The notes under the pieces were generated by a model. That model worked only from the letters and a program-made list of their open reading frames with translations, was not told the origin of the DNA and did not search any database. DNA of 35,407 nucleotides from NCBI RefSeq assembly GCF_004336635.1, contig NZ_SJXH01000037.1, positions 1 to 35,407 on the forward strand. Direction: 5' to 3'. This document shows positions 8,036-16,794 of this stretch, in pieces. The position numbers were made by a program, and so were the translations under genes. The stretch is from Acinetobacter sp. ANC 4862 (GTDB lineage: Bacteria; Pseudomonadota; Gammaproteobacteria; Pseudomonadales; Moraxellaceae). Position 1 is the stretch's first letter. Every line of letters starts with the position of its first letter.

Positions 8036-9694
8036 TTAGGCCTGTAGAGCTGCCTGAGCTTGCTGTTTGTTTATTTCTTGATTGCGCAGTAAGAAACGCT
8101 GAATTTTGCCACTTGGTGTTTTCGGCAATTCAGTCACGAATTCAATCAGGCGAGGATAGGCGTGCGCAGACAACCGTTTTTTTACAAACTGACCCAGGTC
8201 ATCTGCAAGCTGCGAAGTGGCTTTAAAATTATTCGCCAGAATCACAAAGGCTTTGATGACTTCGGTACGCTCTGGATCAGGTACGCCAATCACAGCTGCC
8301 TCAACCACGGCATCATGCTCGAGCAAGGCACTTTCCACATCAAATGGACCGACCCGATAGCCTGAGGTGGTAATCACATCATCACTGCGTCCGACAAAAC
8401 TCATACTGCCATCTTCATGTATTTCAGCCGTATCCCCCGTTAAATAATAGTGACCAAGAAATGGAGATTTACGGCTTTCTTCATAGCCAGAAAACCACAT
8501 CATCGGGGATTGACTGATATCGATCGCCAAAATTCCGGGGGTATCGGCAGGGAGTTCCTTACCCTGTTCATCGACGACGGCAATTCGATAACCGGGGCTG
8601 GCAAAGCCTGCCGAACCGGCATGAACCGGATGTTCCAGTGCATGATGATTACACACCACCATGCCAACTTCAGTTTGGCCATAATGGTCATAAATCGGTG
8701 CATCAAGGACCTCTTTAAACCAGCGGATCACTTCCGGATTCAATGGTTCTCCGGCACTGCTGACCACACGCAATTTACCGCGCAACTGCGCCATCTGGGC
8801 AGGATCAGCCGCCATCATCATGCGGTAGGCAGTAGGTGCACCGGCAAGATTGGTGATGCCATATTCCTTGACAATTTCACAGACACTTTCGGCATTAAAA
8901 CCGCCTTCATAAAATAAGGTCGAATGTCCTAACAATAATGGCCCGGTAATACCGTAATACAGACCGTAAGCCCAACCCGGATCGGCAATATTCCAAAAAG
9001 CATCTTCAGCGCTTAAACCCACGGCATTTTTCATATAGCCCGCAAAAGCAATCAATGCTTTTATCGGTACTTTTAAAGGTTTCGCCGGTCCAGTGGTACC
9101 CGAGGTAAACATCAATAAAAATGGGTCATCTATATTGAGCATTTCTATTTCACAACCTTCAGCTTGACGATTCAATACCGTCCAAAAACTGAGATCTTGC
9201 GGATAGGTTTCTGCTTGAGTTTCGACATTTACCGTAACGATGGTTGGACAATGGCTAATCTCGGATAATTTGTCGCGATTCGCCAAATCGGTCACCACCA
9301 GTTTGCTCTGGGCAAGCTGAATACGATGTTCAATCGCTTTGGGACCAAAGGCGGTAAACAAAGGCTGGTAAACCGCACCGATACGCCAGGTCGCCAAAAT
9401 GGTAATGATCAGCTCTGGCGTACGAGGTAATAGTCCTGAAACGCGGTCACCTTTGCCAATCCCCTGAGACTTTAAAAAGTTCGCAAACTGACTGGAATAT
9501 TTTTTCAGCTCGCGAAAGCTATACTGTTCTTTGCGGCCATCTTTACCGTACCAGAACAAGGCGATCGCATCGGAATTGGCATGGCGGTCACAACACTCAT
9601 AACAGGCATTCACCGCCTGTGTTGATCCGGATAAAAACTGACTTGCAACCGTATTTAAATCAAAATCTTGAACCGTTTTTTGATAATTTAGCAT
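8036..9694 (-). CDS. AMP-forming acyl-CoA synthetase (acetyl/propionyl-CoA synthetase-like)
   Basis: 552-residue adenylate-forming enzyme. Core motifs in order: phosphate loop LLMFTSGTTGPAKP, DHYGQTEVGM (A5), YYLTGDTAEIHEDG (A7), GRSDDVITTSGYRVGPFDVES (A8 hinge) and PKTPSGKIQRFLLR with the adenylation lysine (A10). It would activate a short or branched acid to its CoA ester, in this context isobutyrate or propionate. The start at 9694 is chosen because a GAGG ribosome site precedes it; an upstream frame to 9763 adds an unmatched Arg/Lys-rich leader. Pseudomonas aeruginosa also has a putative acetyl-CoA synthetase gene beside mmsAB, which supports a role in this pathway. It lies 85 bp from mmsB. 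Confidence 0.87.
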   Translation of the reverse strand: MLNYQKTVQDFDLNTVASQFLSGSTQAVNACYECCDRHANSDAIALFWYGKDGRKEQYSFRELKKYSSQFANFLKSQGIGKGDRVSGLLPRTPELIITILATWRIGAVYQPLFTAFGPKAIEHRIQLAQSKLVVTDLANRDKLSEISHCPTIVTVNVETQAETYPQDLSFWTVLNRQAEGCEIEMLNIDDPFLLMFTSGTTGPAKPLKVPIKALIAFAGYMKNAVGLSAEDAFWNIADPGWAYGLYYGITGPLLLGHSTLFYEGGFNAESVCEIVKEYGITNLAGAPTAYRMMMAADPAQMAQLRGKLRVVSSAGEPLNPEVIRWFKEVLDAPIYDHYGQTEVGMVVCNHHALEHPVHAGSAGFASPGYRIAVVDEQGKELPADTPGILAIDISQSPMMWFSGYEESRKSPFLGHYYLTGDTAEIHEDGSMSFVGRSDDVITTSGYRVGPFDVESALLEHDAVVEAAVIGVPDPERTEVIKAFVILANNFKATSQLADDLGQFVKKRLSAHAYPRLIEFVTELPKTPSGKIQRFLLRNQEINKQQAQAALQA

Positions 9695-9779
9695 TTTCAA
9701 CCTCAGCCTGAGTTTATAGTTATTACCGACAGGGTATTTTGATGGAGCGTATCCTTGCCCCATCAGGATGATTTAAATT

Positions 9780-10670
9780 TTAAGCAGGTTGGGTGGTGTA
9801 TTGATGCATGATGCTGGAGAAATCCAGATGGGCATCCCCTTCCTGACATAATTGCTGATACATTTTCTGCACCTGATGACCTAATACGACTGGATGCTCA
9901 ACTTGTTCTGCGGCTTCAACCGCTAGTCCCAAGTCCTTAAGCATCAGTTGGGCCGCAAAGCCGTCTGTGTAGCCACGTGAAGCCGGTGCGTTATCACAAA
10001 TGTGGGGCCATGGATTGTAAATTTCTGAACTCCAGCAACGTCCGGTTGAGCTATTGATCACGCCTGCTAAAGCTTGAGGATCAATACCTAACTTCACACC
10101 CAGTGCCATCCCTTCTGCCACCGCAGTCATGGAAATACCCAGAATCAGGTTATTACAGATTTTTGCAACTTGCCCCGTACCGACATCACCACAATGGACC
10201 AGATTTTTGCCCATCAGGCTGAGTACGGGTTTTACCGCATTAAAGGTTGCTTCATCAGCACCAATCATAAAGGTCAAAGTGCCATCTTTTGCACCCAGTG
10301 TGCCGCCAGAAACCGGTGCATCACAGATGCTAATCTGTTTAGCACGACCTGCTGCGGCAATATCTTTAATGGTTTGTGGATCAATCGTACTGCTGTCGAT
10401 ACACAAGCTTCCCGCTTTAAGTACAGCAAGTACACCCTTCTCACCAAGATAAACGTCACGGACATGCTTGGCTGCAGGCAACATGGTAATCACCACATCC
10501 GCCTGTTTTGCTGCAGCTTGTGGGCTTTCACACACGACTCCGCCCGCTTCAGCGAAGTGCTGCAAAGCAACTTCACTCAAGTCAAAGCCAAAAACGGTTT
10601 GTCCAGCTTTAAGCAGGTTTTGCGCCATGGAACCGCCCATGTTGCCTAAGCCAATAAATGCGATCTTCAT
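9780..10670 (-). CDS. mmsB: 3-hydroxyisobutyrate dehydrogenase
   Basis: 296-residue NAD-dependent beta-hydroxyacid dehydrogenase converting 3-hydroxyisobutyrate to methylmalonate semialdehyde. Visible features: an N-terminal Rossmann motif FIGLGNMGGSMAQNLLKAG, ITMLPAAKHV, the substrate-binding signature CDAPVSGGTLGAKDGTL and the catalytic Lys in GTGQVAKICNNLILG. The C-terminal helical domain contains KDLGLAVEAAEQ. The ATG has a strong AAGGAG site. It sits 11 bp after the mmsA stop, the same gene order as P. aeruginosa mmsAB. Confidence 0.93.
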   Translation of the reverse strand: MKIAFIGLGNMGGSMAQNLLKAGQTVFGFDLSEVALQHFAEAGGVVCESPQAAAKQADVVITMLPAAKHVRDVYLGEKGVLAVLKAGSLCIDSSTIDPQTIKDIAAAGRAKQISICDAPVSGGTLGAKDGTLTFMIGADEATFNAVKPVLSLMGKNLVHCGDVGTGQVAKICNNLILGISMTAVAEGMALGVKLGIDPQALAGVINSSTGRCWSSEIYNPWPHICDNAPASRGYTDGFAAQLMLKDLGLAVEAAEQVEHPVVLGHQVQKMYQQLCQEGDAHLDFSSIMHQYTTQPA

Positions 10671-10681
10671 GTGGATGCTCC

Positions 10682-12211
10682 TTAGCGTAGGCTGATCGTG
10701 GTATTGACACCGCTGCTTTCTTGACTCTCTTCAAACCAGCGACTGGTAATGGTTTTGGTTTGAGTATAAAACTGTACCGCCTGTTTACCATAAGGGCCCA
10801 AATCACCCAGTTTAGAACCACGTGAACCGGTGAAGCTAAAGAATGGTACTGGCACTGGAATTGGAATATTGATTCCCACCTGACCAATATCAATACTGTT
10901 CTGGAAAGTACGTGCTGTGGTGCCACTTTGGGTAAATAGACCGACACCATTGCCAAATGGATTGGCATTAATTAATGCCATTGCTTCTTCTAGGGTATCG
11001 ACATGAATAATAGCGAGCACTGGACCGAAAATTTCTTCCTTGTAAATACGCATCTCCGTCGTGACCTGATTAAAAATCGTTGGGCCGACAAAGTTACCTT
11101 GCTCATAGCCTTTAACTTGAACGTCTCGACCGTCCAGCAGCAATTCAGCGCCTTGTTCAACACCACTGTTGATTAAATCAATCACCCGAGCTTTGGCACG
11201 TGCTGAAATCACCGGTCCAACATCGGTATTCGGCTCATGCCCGGCATTGACCTTCAAAGTTTTGGTTTTAGCAACCAATTCATCGACCCAATGTTTGGTT
11301 TCGCCGACCAGAACTGCTACAGACAGTGCCATACAACGCTGCCCTGCTGCACCAAAAGCTGCACCCACTAAAGCATTTAAAGTCTGTTCCTTATTCGCAT
11401 CAGGCATGACGACCACATGATTTTTTGCACCCATCATCGACTGAACACGTTTCCCGTGTTGCCCTGCCAGGTTATAGACATGGGTACCGACTGCTGTAGA
11501 GCCTACAAAAGAAATGGCCTTGATATCGGAATGCGTACACAACATGTCTACCACTTCTTTACCGCCATGTACCACATTGAGCACACCCGCCGGTACACCC
11601 GCCTGAATTGCAAGCTCAACCAGCATCATGGTAGACAACGGATCTTGTTCAGAAGGCTTTAATACAAAGGTATTACCGCAAACAATGGCCATTGGGAACA
11701 TCCACAATGGAATCATCGCAGGGAAGTTAAAAGGGGTAATGCCTGCACAAACCCCTAAAGGTTGTTGAAGCGTATAGGTATCCACACCACGTGCTACACC
11801 TTCAATATATTCACCCATTTGCAGAGTGCCTATTGAACACGCATGCTCCACAACTTCCAAACCGCGCTGGATATCTCCCTCAGCATCGGCAAGTGTTTTT
11901 CCCTGTTCAGCAGTAAGCACTTGAGCGATGCTTTTTGCATTGATTCGGATCAAGTCTTGCAGCTTAAGCATAATTCGCATACGTGCCTGAATCGGCGTAT
12001 GGCGCCAGCTTGCAAACGCATTCTGTGCAGCAGCAATGGCAGCGTTGACTTCTTCACGAGTCGCGAATGGGACTTGACCCAATACTTCCTGAGTCGCAGG
12101 ATTGACAATGTTATGCCACTCGCTGGTTTGTGACTCAACAAACTCACCATTGATCAGCAATTTAGCCGTGGTTAATTCGGTATTTTGATGGGGTTGATGA
12201 ATAGCGTTCAT
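10682..12211 (-). CDS. mmsA: CoA-acylating methylmalonate-semialdehyde dehydrogenase
   Basis: 509-residue aldehyde dehydrogenase of the CoA-dependent MmsA class, converting methylmalonate semialdehyde to propionyl-CoA and CO2. The catalytic Cys is near residue 293 in FGAAGQRCMALSV. NAD-binding segments ITPFNFPAMIPLWMFP and ISFVGSTAVGTHVY, and the late IYKEEIFGPVLAI motif, are all intact. The start is the ATG at 12211 with GGAG five bases upstream; an in-frame GTG at 12217 is less likely. First gene of the valine operon, with the LysR regulator divergent and a 176-bp control region between them. Confidence 0.94.
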   Translation of the reverse strand: MNAIHQPHQNTELTTAKLLINGEFVESQTSEWHNIVNPATQEVLGQVPFATREEVNAAIAAAQNAFASWRHTPIQARMRIMLKLQDLIRINAKSIAQVLTAEQGKTLADAEGDIQRGLEVVEHACSIGTLQMGEYIEGVARGVDTYTLQQPLGVCAGITPFNFPAMIPLWMFPMAIVCGNTFVLKPSEQDPLSTMMLVELAIQAGVPAGVLNVVHGGKEVVDMLCTHSDIKAISFVGSTAVGTHVYNLAGQHGKRVQSMMGAKNHVVVMPDANKEQTLNALVGAAFGAAGQRCMALSVAVLVGETKHWVDELVAKTKTLKVNAGHEPNTDVGPVISARAKARVIDLINSGVEQGAELLLDGRDVQVKGYEQGNFVGPTIFNQVTTEMRIYKEEIFGPVLAIIHVDTLEEAMALINANPFGNGVGLFTQSGTTARTFQNSIDIGQVGINIPIPVPVPFFSFTGSRGSKLGDLGPYGKQAVQFYTQTKTITSRWFEESQESSGVNTTISLR

Positions 12212-12345
12212 GGTCACTCCGTGATCATTGTTATTGTTGGTTGTCTATGCCTGACTGGCTTTATCAAACGTATATTTTTTTTACGCTGTTTCAGCAGACT
12301 AACAAAGAAAACTTTGACCACCAATGGAAATTGCTGCACGATGGT

Positions 12346-12361
12346 TGTGCAAATATGCACA
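12346..12361. promoter_or_regulatory. Palindrome TGTGCA-AATA-TGCACA, candidate LysR-regulator operator
   Basis: A 6-bp-arm inverted repeat separated by AATA lies 26 bases before the start of the LysR gene, inside the mmsA/lysR divergent region. A second short palindrome, GCTGTTTCAGC, is at 12285-12295. LysR-type proteins usually bind dyads in such divergent regions and control both sides. Assignment to this regulator is by position only. Confidence 0.45.
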
Positions 12362-12387
12362 GGGATTTAACAGGACGTTAAAAGAAC

Positions 12388-13272
12388 ATGAAAGTAGATT
12401 GGGATCATTTACGCTTTTTTTTAGTATTGGCTCGTGCTAAAACGCTCACCAATGCCGCGCGCTTGATCGGTGTTGAACACAGTACCGTAGCGCGTCGCAT
12501 TCAGGCTTTGGAGCAGACATTAGGAATCCAACTTTTTAAGCGCGAAGCGACGGGTTATGAATTAACTTCTGAAGGGGTGGCTTTAGTACCACGCGTTGAG
12601 CAAATGGAGCAGTCTTTTTTACAGATTGATAAACCGCTGAATCCTTTACAAGGTCGGGTACGCATCGGGGCACCAGAAGGATTTGGTACGGCTTTTCTGG
12701 CACGCCTATTGGCGGAGTTTTCTCAACACTATCCTGCATTAACGATCGATTTAATTCCCGTTCCGAAAGCGATTAAACTGTCACACCGTGAAGCAGATAT
12801 TGTCATTTCGATTGACCGCCCCAAATCCGGCCCTTATATCATTACCCGACTGTCCAATTACTGTTTAAAGCTGTATGGCAGTAAAAATTACTTACAACAA
12901 AACCCGAAAATTAATCGTATAGAGGATTTAGCCCAGCACCGTTTTGTCGATTATATTGATGATCTGGTGTATAGCTCTGCGCTTTATTCACTGGAACGTT
13001 TGCCATTGCAAGTCACTGCATGTTTTCGCAGTAACAGTATTCTGGCCCAACAGATTGCTGTCAGTGCAGGTGCAGGATTGGCCATTTTGCCGAGATTCCT
13101 GGTCAATGATAAAACCGAACTTGAAGAAGTCCTCAGTGACCAGGTGAGCTTTACGCATACCTTCTGGATGTTAACCCTGGTAGATTTACAACACGAGCCC
13201 AAAATTAAATTGGTCTGGGACTTTTTGCGTAAGCAGGCTGATGTTCAGCAAGGCGTATTAATGGGCAATTAA
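12388..13272 (+). CDS. LysR-family transcriptional regulator of the mms cluster
   Basis: 294-residue LysR-type regulator. The N-terminal winged helix-turn-helix covers residues 4-63 (WDHLRFFLVLARAKTLTNAA, then VEHSTVARRIQALEQTLG). The rest is the periplasmic-binding-like effector domain (GRVRIGAPEGFGTAFLARLL). It reads away from mmsA, the classic arrangement for a LysR regulator controlling the adjacent operon. In P. aeruginosa the mmsAB regulator is the AraC-type MmsR, so this is a different regulator family on the same genes. Effector unknown; 3-hydroxyisobutyrate or a valine intermediate is a guess. It converges with the budC-like gene, with a hairpin between them. Confidence 0.88.
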   Translation: MKVDWDHLRFFLVLARAKTLTNAARLIGVEHSTVARRIQALEQTLGIQLFKREATGYELTSEGVALVPRVEQMEQSFLQIDKPLNPLQGRVRIGAPEGFGTAFLARLLAEFSQHYPALTIDLIPVPKAIKLSHREADIVISIDRPKSGPYIITRLSNYCLKLYGSKNYLQQNPKINRIEDLAQHRFVDYIDDLVYSSALYSLERLPLQVTACFRSNSILAQQIAVSAGAGLAILPRFLVNDKTELEEVLSDQVSFTHTFWMLTLVDLQHEPKIKLVWDFLRKQADVQQGVLMGN

Positions 13273-13306
13273 CATCCTCCCCCACCTATCTCAAAGTGAA
13301 AAAGGA

Positions 13307-13328
13307 CTCCACCCGCTGCAGGGTGGAG
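13307..13328. terminator. Hairpin between convergent lysR and butanediol dehydrogenase genes
   Basis: Perfect 8-bp GC-rich arms CTCCACCC (13307-13314) and GGGTGGAG (13321-13328) with a 6-base loop lie between the two converging stop codons. There is no T-run on either side, so termination is plausible but not certain. A second palindrome, GGTGAATTTCACC, follows immediately and runs into the stop of the minus-strand gene. Confidence 0.5.
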
Positions 13329-13335
13329 GTGAATT

Positions 13336-14121
13336 TCACCGGTAGACCATACCACCATCCGTAATAATAGATTGACCGGTAATATAATCAGCATCTTCAC
13401 TTGCTAAAAATGCAACCAGTGCAGCCACATCATCTGGGGTTTCAGTGCGCCCTAAAGCGATACCTTCAGCATATTTTTTAAAGGTTTCACCAATTTTTGC
13501 CCCGGTCAGCTTTGAAAAACGCTGGTCAATCTCCACCCACATATCTGTGCCAACCACGCCAGGACAATAAGAATTCACCATAATTCCTGAATGGGCATAT
13601 TCTTTGGCAGCCGCCTGGGTTAAGGCACGTACTGCAAATTTGGTGGCAGAATATACACTGAGCATGGCAAAGCCCTCATGTCCGGCAATCGAGCAGGCAT
13701 TAATAATTTTACCTTTTTGTTTTAAGGTCTGAAACTTTTTCGCAGCGGCCTGAATGCCCCACAAAACACCACCAAAATTAATATCGGTAATCTGGCGGAA
13801 TTCATCGGGTGTTACATCGTTTAGTGCCTGTACCTGTGCAATTCCGGCATTATTAATCATCACATCAAAACTGCCTAATTTACTATAGGCGTCTTCAATG
13901 GCAGCAGTGACCTGATCGAGTTGACTGATATCAGCCACAAAAATCGAGGCCTTGACATTACATGCCTCGATCTCGGCTTGGGTGGCCTTGAGTTTATCCT
14001 CATGCAGATCGACCAAAGCGATATGCATGCCTTCTTGGGCTAAACGCAAAGCAATGCCTCGACCAATCCCTTTAGCACCACCTGTGATCAAAGCCACCTT
14101 TCCACTTAAACCTTTAGACAT
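13336..14121 (-). CDS. budC: Short-chain dehydrogenase: diacetyl/acetoin reductase (2,3-butanediol dehydrogenase)
   Basis: 261-residue classical SDR. Features: NAD-binding [13 protein letters not shown], the NNAG motif in [12 protein letters not shown], the catalytic Ser in [12 protein letters not shown], YxxxK in YSATK, and a C-terminal [13 protein letters not shown]. Residues after the active site ([17 protein letters not shown]) match the acetoin/diacetyl reductase (BudC/ButA) group. Reaction: diacetyl to acetoin and acetoin to or from 2,3-butanediol with NAD(H). It is 74 bp after acoC and the last gene of the acetoin cluster, so it probably feeds butanediol into acetoin cleavage. AGAGGA ribosome site before the ATG. 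Confidence 0.87.
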   Translation of the reverse strand: MSKGLSGKVALITGGAKGIGRGIALRLAQEGMHIALVDLHEDKLKATQAEIEACNVKASIFVADISQLDQVTAAIEDAYSKLGSFDVMINNAGIAQVQALNDVTPDEFRQITDINFGGVLWGIQAAAKKFQTLKQKGKIINACSIAGHEGFAMLSVYSATKFAVRALTQAAAKEYAHSGIMVNSYCPGVVGTDMWVEIDQRFSKLTGAKIGETFKKYAEGIALGRTETPDDVAALVAFLASEDADYITGQSIITDGGMVYR

Positions 14122-14195
14122 AGGTGTTTCCTCTTTTTATTATTGCAGACTGCCTACTTGCATATTTTGATTTCATCTATTGCATTAATCATGAA

Positions 14196-15758
14196 CTACA
14201 GCAGGATCAATGCTGGGTTTTCTACACACTGTTTAAAACTGGCGAGAAATTTGGCACCGATGGCACCATCAATGACACGGTGATCACAAGATAAGGTCGC
14301 AGTCATGATCTGCCGCGTTACAATTTCACCCTTTTCTACCAGCACCCGTTCTTCGGCCGTACCCAGTGCCATAATCGCCGCCTGTGGCGGGTTGATGATG
14401 GCATCAAATTGTTTTATGCCCAACATCCCTAAATTAGAGATACTAAAACTTCCCCCTTCGAACTCATCTGGATGCAATTTTCCAGTCTTGGCCCGTGCTG
14501 CCAAATCATGCATATTGGCTGAAATCTCGCTCAATGATTTTTTGTTTGCCGCTTTAACAATCGGTGTAATGAGACCCTGTTCAATGGCTACGGCAACAGC
14601 GATATCGGCCTGATCGAATTGCAGGATTTGCTGATTTTTTTCATCATACTGAACATTAACTTCAGGCACTTTCATTAGCGCAGCCGCTGCAGCTTTAATC
14701 ATGAGGTCATTCAGCGAAAGTTTGACTTGAAGCATTGTACTATTGACCTGTTGGCGTAAGGCTTGTAATGCCTCCACGTTTAAATCGACAGTGAGTCGGA
14801 AATGCGGTGCATTGTGTTTCGCTGTTTGAAGGCGTGTAGCAATGGCACGCCGCATCGCACTCATCGGCATCACAGTGACTTGAGCCTTTCCAGGTTGTAT
14901 CGAAGTGCCGCTCGCTAAAGCTGTGCAAGGCTTTTGATGGTCACGGTCATACACTGCCTCAACATCTTCTTTACATACCCGGCCACGAGAACCCGATACG
15001 CGACAGTCATGCAGATTAATGCCCCACTGTTTTGCCAATCGGCGGGCAATCGGTGTTGCAGAGACAGCACTGTCATCTTGAGTCGATTTTATTTTTGCCG
15101 GCTTTGCTGGATGAACTAGCTGTGGCCATTGTCCGCCTGCTTTCTCGATCGTGGCCTGAAGATCCTGAATGCTGATCCGTCCACCACGTCCGCTACCGAT
15201 AATCCGCGCAAGATTAATATTGAGTTTCTCGGCTAATTTTCTGGCATGTGGGGTGGTCAAAGTTTCAGTTGCTGCCTGATACCCCTGCAAATCTTCCGGA
15301 ATAGAATAGCCATCTTGTTGTGAGAAGACGGCTGCAGATGATGTGTTGGTTTCTGGTGCTGTTTTCTGCTGCTCTGAATGAGCAATGGATGGATCAGTCA
15401 GTGTCTGTTCGGATGGGTGAGTTGCCACAGTATTCTCTTCAGTGGCCGTGTTATCTTCGTACGCAAGATGATCAAGAGATTGTATATAGGCTTCAATTTC
15501 CTGATCGGAAATCTGACGGTCTGCGCAGACTGCGATCAAACTCCCCACAGCTAAACTCTCGCCTTCTTTGGCTAAAATTTTGCGTAAAGTCCCTGAAAAT
15601 GGGGCTTCTAATACATTGACGATTTTAGTTGTCTCAATCTCGCAAATATCCTGCCCTTTGCTGAAGCTGTCTCCTGCCTCAATCAGCCATTTCACAATGG
15701 TGCCTTCTTCCATGGATAAGCCCCATTTGGGGATTTCCAGTGTTTTAATTTCGCTCAT
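14196..15758 (-). CDS. acoC: Acetoin dehydrogenase complex E2, dihydrolipoamide acetyltransferase
   Basis: 520-residue 2-oxoacid-dehydrogenase-type E2. Domain order: one lipoyl domain (about 1-80, lipoyl-Lys K45 in EIETTKIVN); an acidic/Thr-rich linker; a peripheral subunit-binding domain at about 168-203 (TPHARKLAEKLNINLARI, GSGRGGRI); a second subunit-binding-like domain at about 233-268 (ATPIARRLAKQWGINL, GSRGRVCKEDV); then the catalytic acyltransferase domain with the HxxxDG motif (H493, D497, in CDHRVIDGAIG). Two subunit-binding domains are unusual. The start at 15758 has a perfect GGAGG and lies 1 bp after the acoB stop; the longer upstream frame is inside acoB. It transfers the acetyl group from E1-bound acetoin carbon to CoA. 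Confidence 0.92.
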   Translation of the reverse strand: MSEIKTLEIPKWGLSMEEGTIVKWLIEAGDSFSKGQDICEIETTKIVNVLEAPFSGTLRKILAKEGESLAVGSLIAVCADRQISDQEIEAYIQSLDHLAYEDNTATEENTVATHPSEQTLTDPSIAHSEQQKTAPETNTSSAAVFSQQDGYSIPEDLQGYQAATETLTTPHARKLAEKLNINLARIIGSGRGGRISIQDLQATIEKAGGQWPQLVHPAKPAKIKSTQDDSAVSATPIARRLAKQWGINLHDCRVSGSRGRVCKEDVEAVYDRDHQKPCTALASGTSIQPGKAQVTVMPMSAMRRAIATRLQTAKHNAPHFRLTVDLNVEALQALRQQVNSTMLQVKLSLNDLMIKAAAAALMKVPEVNVQYDEKNQQILQFDQADIAVAVAIEQGLITPIVKAANKKSLSEISANMHDLAARAKTGKLHPDEFEGGSFSISNLGMLGIKQFDAIINPPQAAIMALGTAEERVLVEKGEIVTRQIMTATLSCDHRVIDGAIGAKFLASFKQCVENPALILL

Positions 15759-15759
15759 G

Positions 15760-16779
15760 CTAAGCCTCCAGTATTTTACGGACAGCTTGTTCAATACGCT
15801 CCACACTCGGTAACCAGGCTTTTTCCAGCACGGGTGAGAATGGCACAGGTGTATGCGGTGGCGTGACCAACTCAATCGGTGCTTTCAAGTGGTGAAAACC
15901 TTTTTGTGCAATCAACGCGGCAACGTCATGTGCAAAACCGCAACGTGCTGCAGATTCGTCAACAATGACTACACGCCCAGTCGAGGCAACAGATTCTAGA
16001 ATTCCTTCTTCATCTAAAGGGGAGATTGTGCGCGGATCGACCACTTCGACAGAAATCCCTTCTTTCGCCAGCTTGTCTGAAACTTCATTGGCGCGATGAA
16101 CCATGAGACTCAGGGCAATAATGGTGACATCCGTGCCTTCACGGGTGTAATTCGCTACGCCAAAGGGAATGGTATAAGCTTCATCAGGGACGTCTCCTTC
16201 AATGTCATACAGCATTTTGTGTTCACAAAATATGACCGGATCATCATCGCGGATGGATTGAATCAGCAGGCCTTTGACATCATAAGGATTGGAGGGCACC
16301 ACTACCTTTAACCCGGGAACCGAGGTAAAAACATGATAGGGAGATTGTGAATGCTGGGCTGCGGCACAAAAACCGGCACCAATCATGCCACGGACCACCA
16401 TAGGTGCTTTGGCTTTACCGCCAAACATATAGCGGAATTTTGCTGCCTGGTTATAGAGCATGTCATGACACACCCCATAAAAGTCCATAAACATCAGATC
16501 AGCCATAGGACGTAAGCCTGTTGCCGCTGCACCCGCAGCCATCCCAATCGTTGCTGATTCAGTAATAGGCGTATCAATGACACGCTCTGACCCAAATTCA
16601 GTCCATAGACCTTTGGTGACACCGAGTACTCCCCCAAAGCCTTCCAATTTATTCGCATCGGTATTTTTACCACCATGACCACCACGGACATCTTCTCCCA
16701 GCACGATGACTCGAGGATCGCGACGCATCTCTAAAGTAATGGCTTCTTTTACCGCATTTCGATAGCTTTTATTTGGCAT
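15760..16779 (-). CDS. acoB: Acetoin dehydrogenase E1 component, beta subunit
   Basis: 339-residue transketolase-type beta subunit of the acetoin:DCPIP oxidoreductase. Typical segments: YRNAVKEAITLEMRRDPRV, VIVLGEDVRGGHGG, VIDTPITESATIGMAAGAA, GLRPMADLMFMDF and the C-terminal LITPPHTPVPF-like LVTPPHTPVPFSP. With AcoA it forms the thiamine-diphosphate E1 that cleaves acetoin to acetaldehyde plus an acetyl group. Fifteen bp separate it from acoA; its stop is adjacent to the acoC start, so the three are co-translated. Distinguished from pyruvate E1-beta mainly by context with budC and acoC. Confidence 0.92.
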   Translation of the reverse strand: MPNKSYRNAVKEAITLEMRRDPRVIVLGEDVRGGHGGKNTDANKLEGFGGVLGVTKGLWTEFGSERVIDTPITESATIGMAAGAAATGLRPMADLMFMDFYGVCHDMLYNQAAKFRYMFGGKAKAPMVVRGMIGAGFCAAAQHSQSPYHVFTSVPGLKVVVPSNPYDVKGLLIQSIRDDDPVIFCEHKMLYDIEGDVPDEAYTIPFGVANYTREGTDVTIIALSLMVHRANEVSDKLAKEGISVEVVDPRTISPLDEEGILESVASTGRVVIVDESAARCGFAHDVAALIAQKGFHHLKAPIELVTPPHTPVPFSPVLEKAWLPSVERIEQAVRKILEA

Positions 16780-16794
16780 GATTGAACTATTCCT

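Noticed and set aside
8450..8917. 155-codon plus-strand frame within the acyl-CoA synthetase gene
   Set aside because: Antisense shadow of an intact gene with conserved motifs in the other strand; no independent support.
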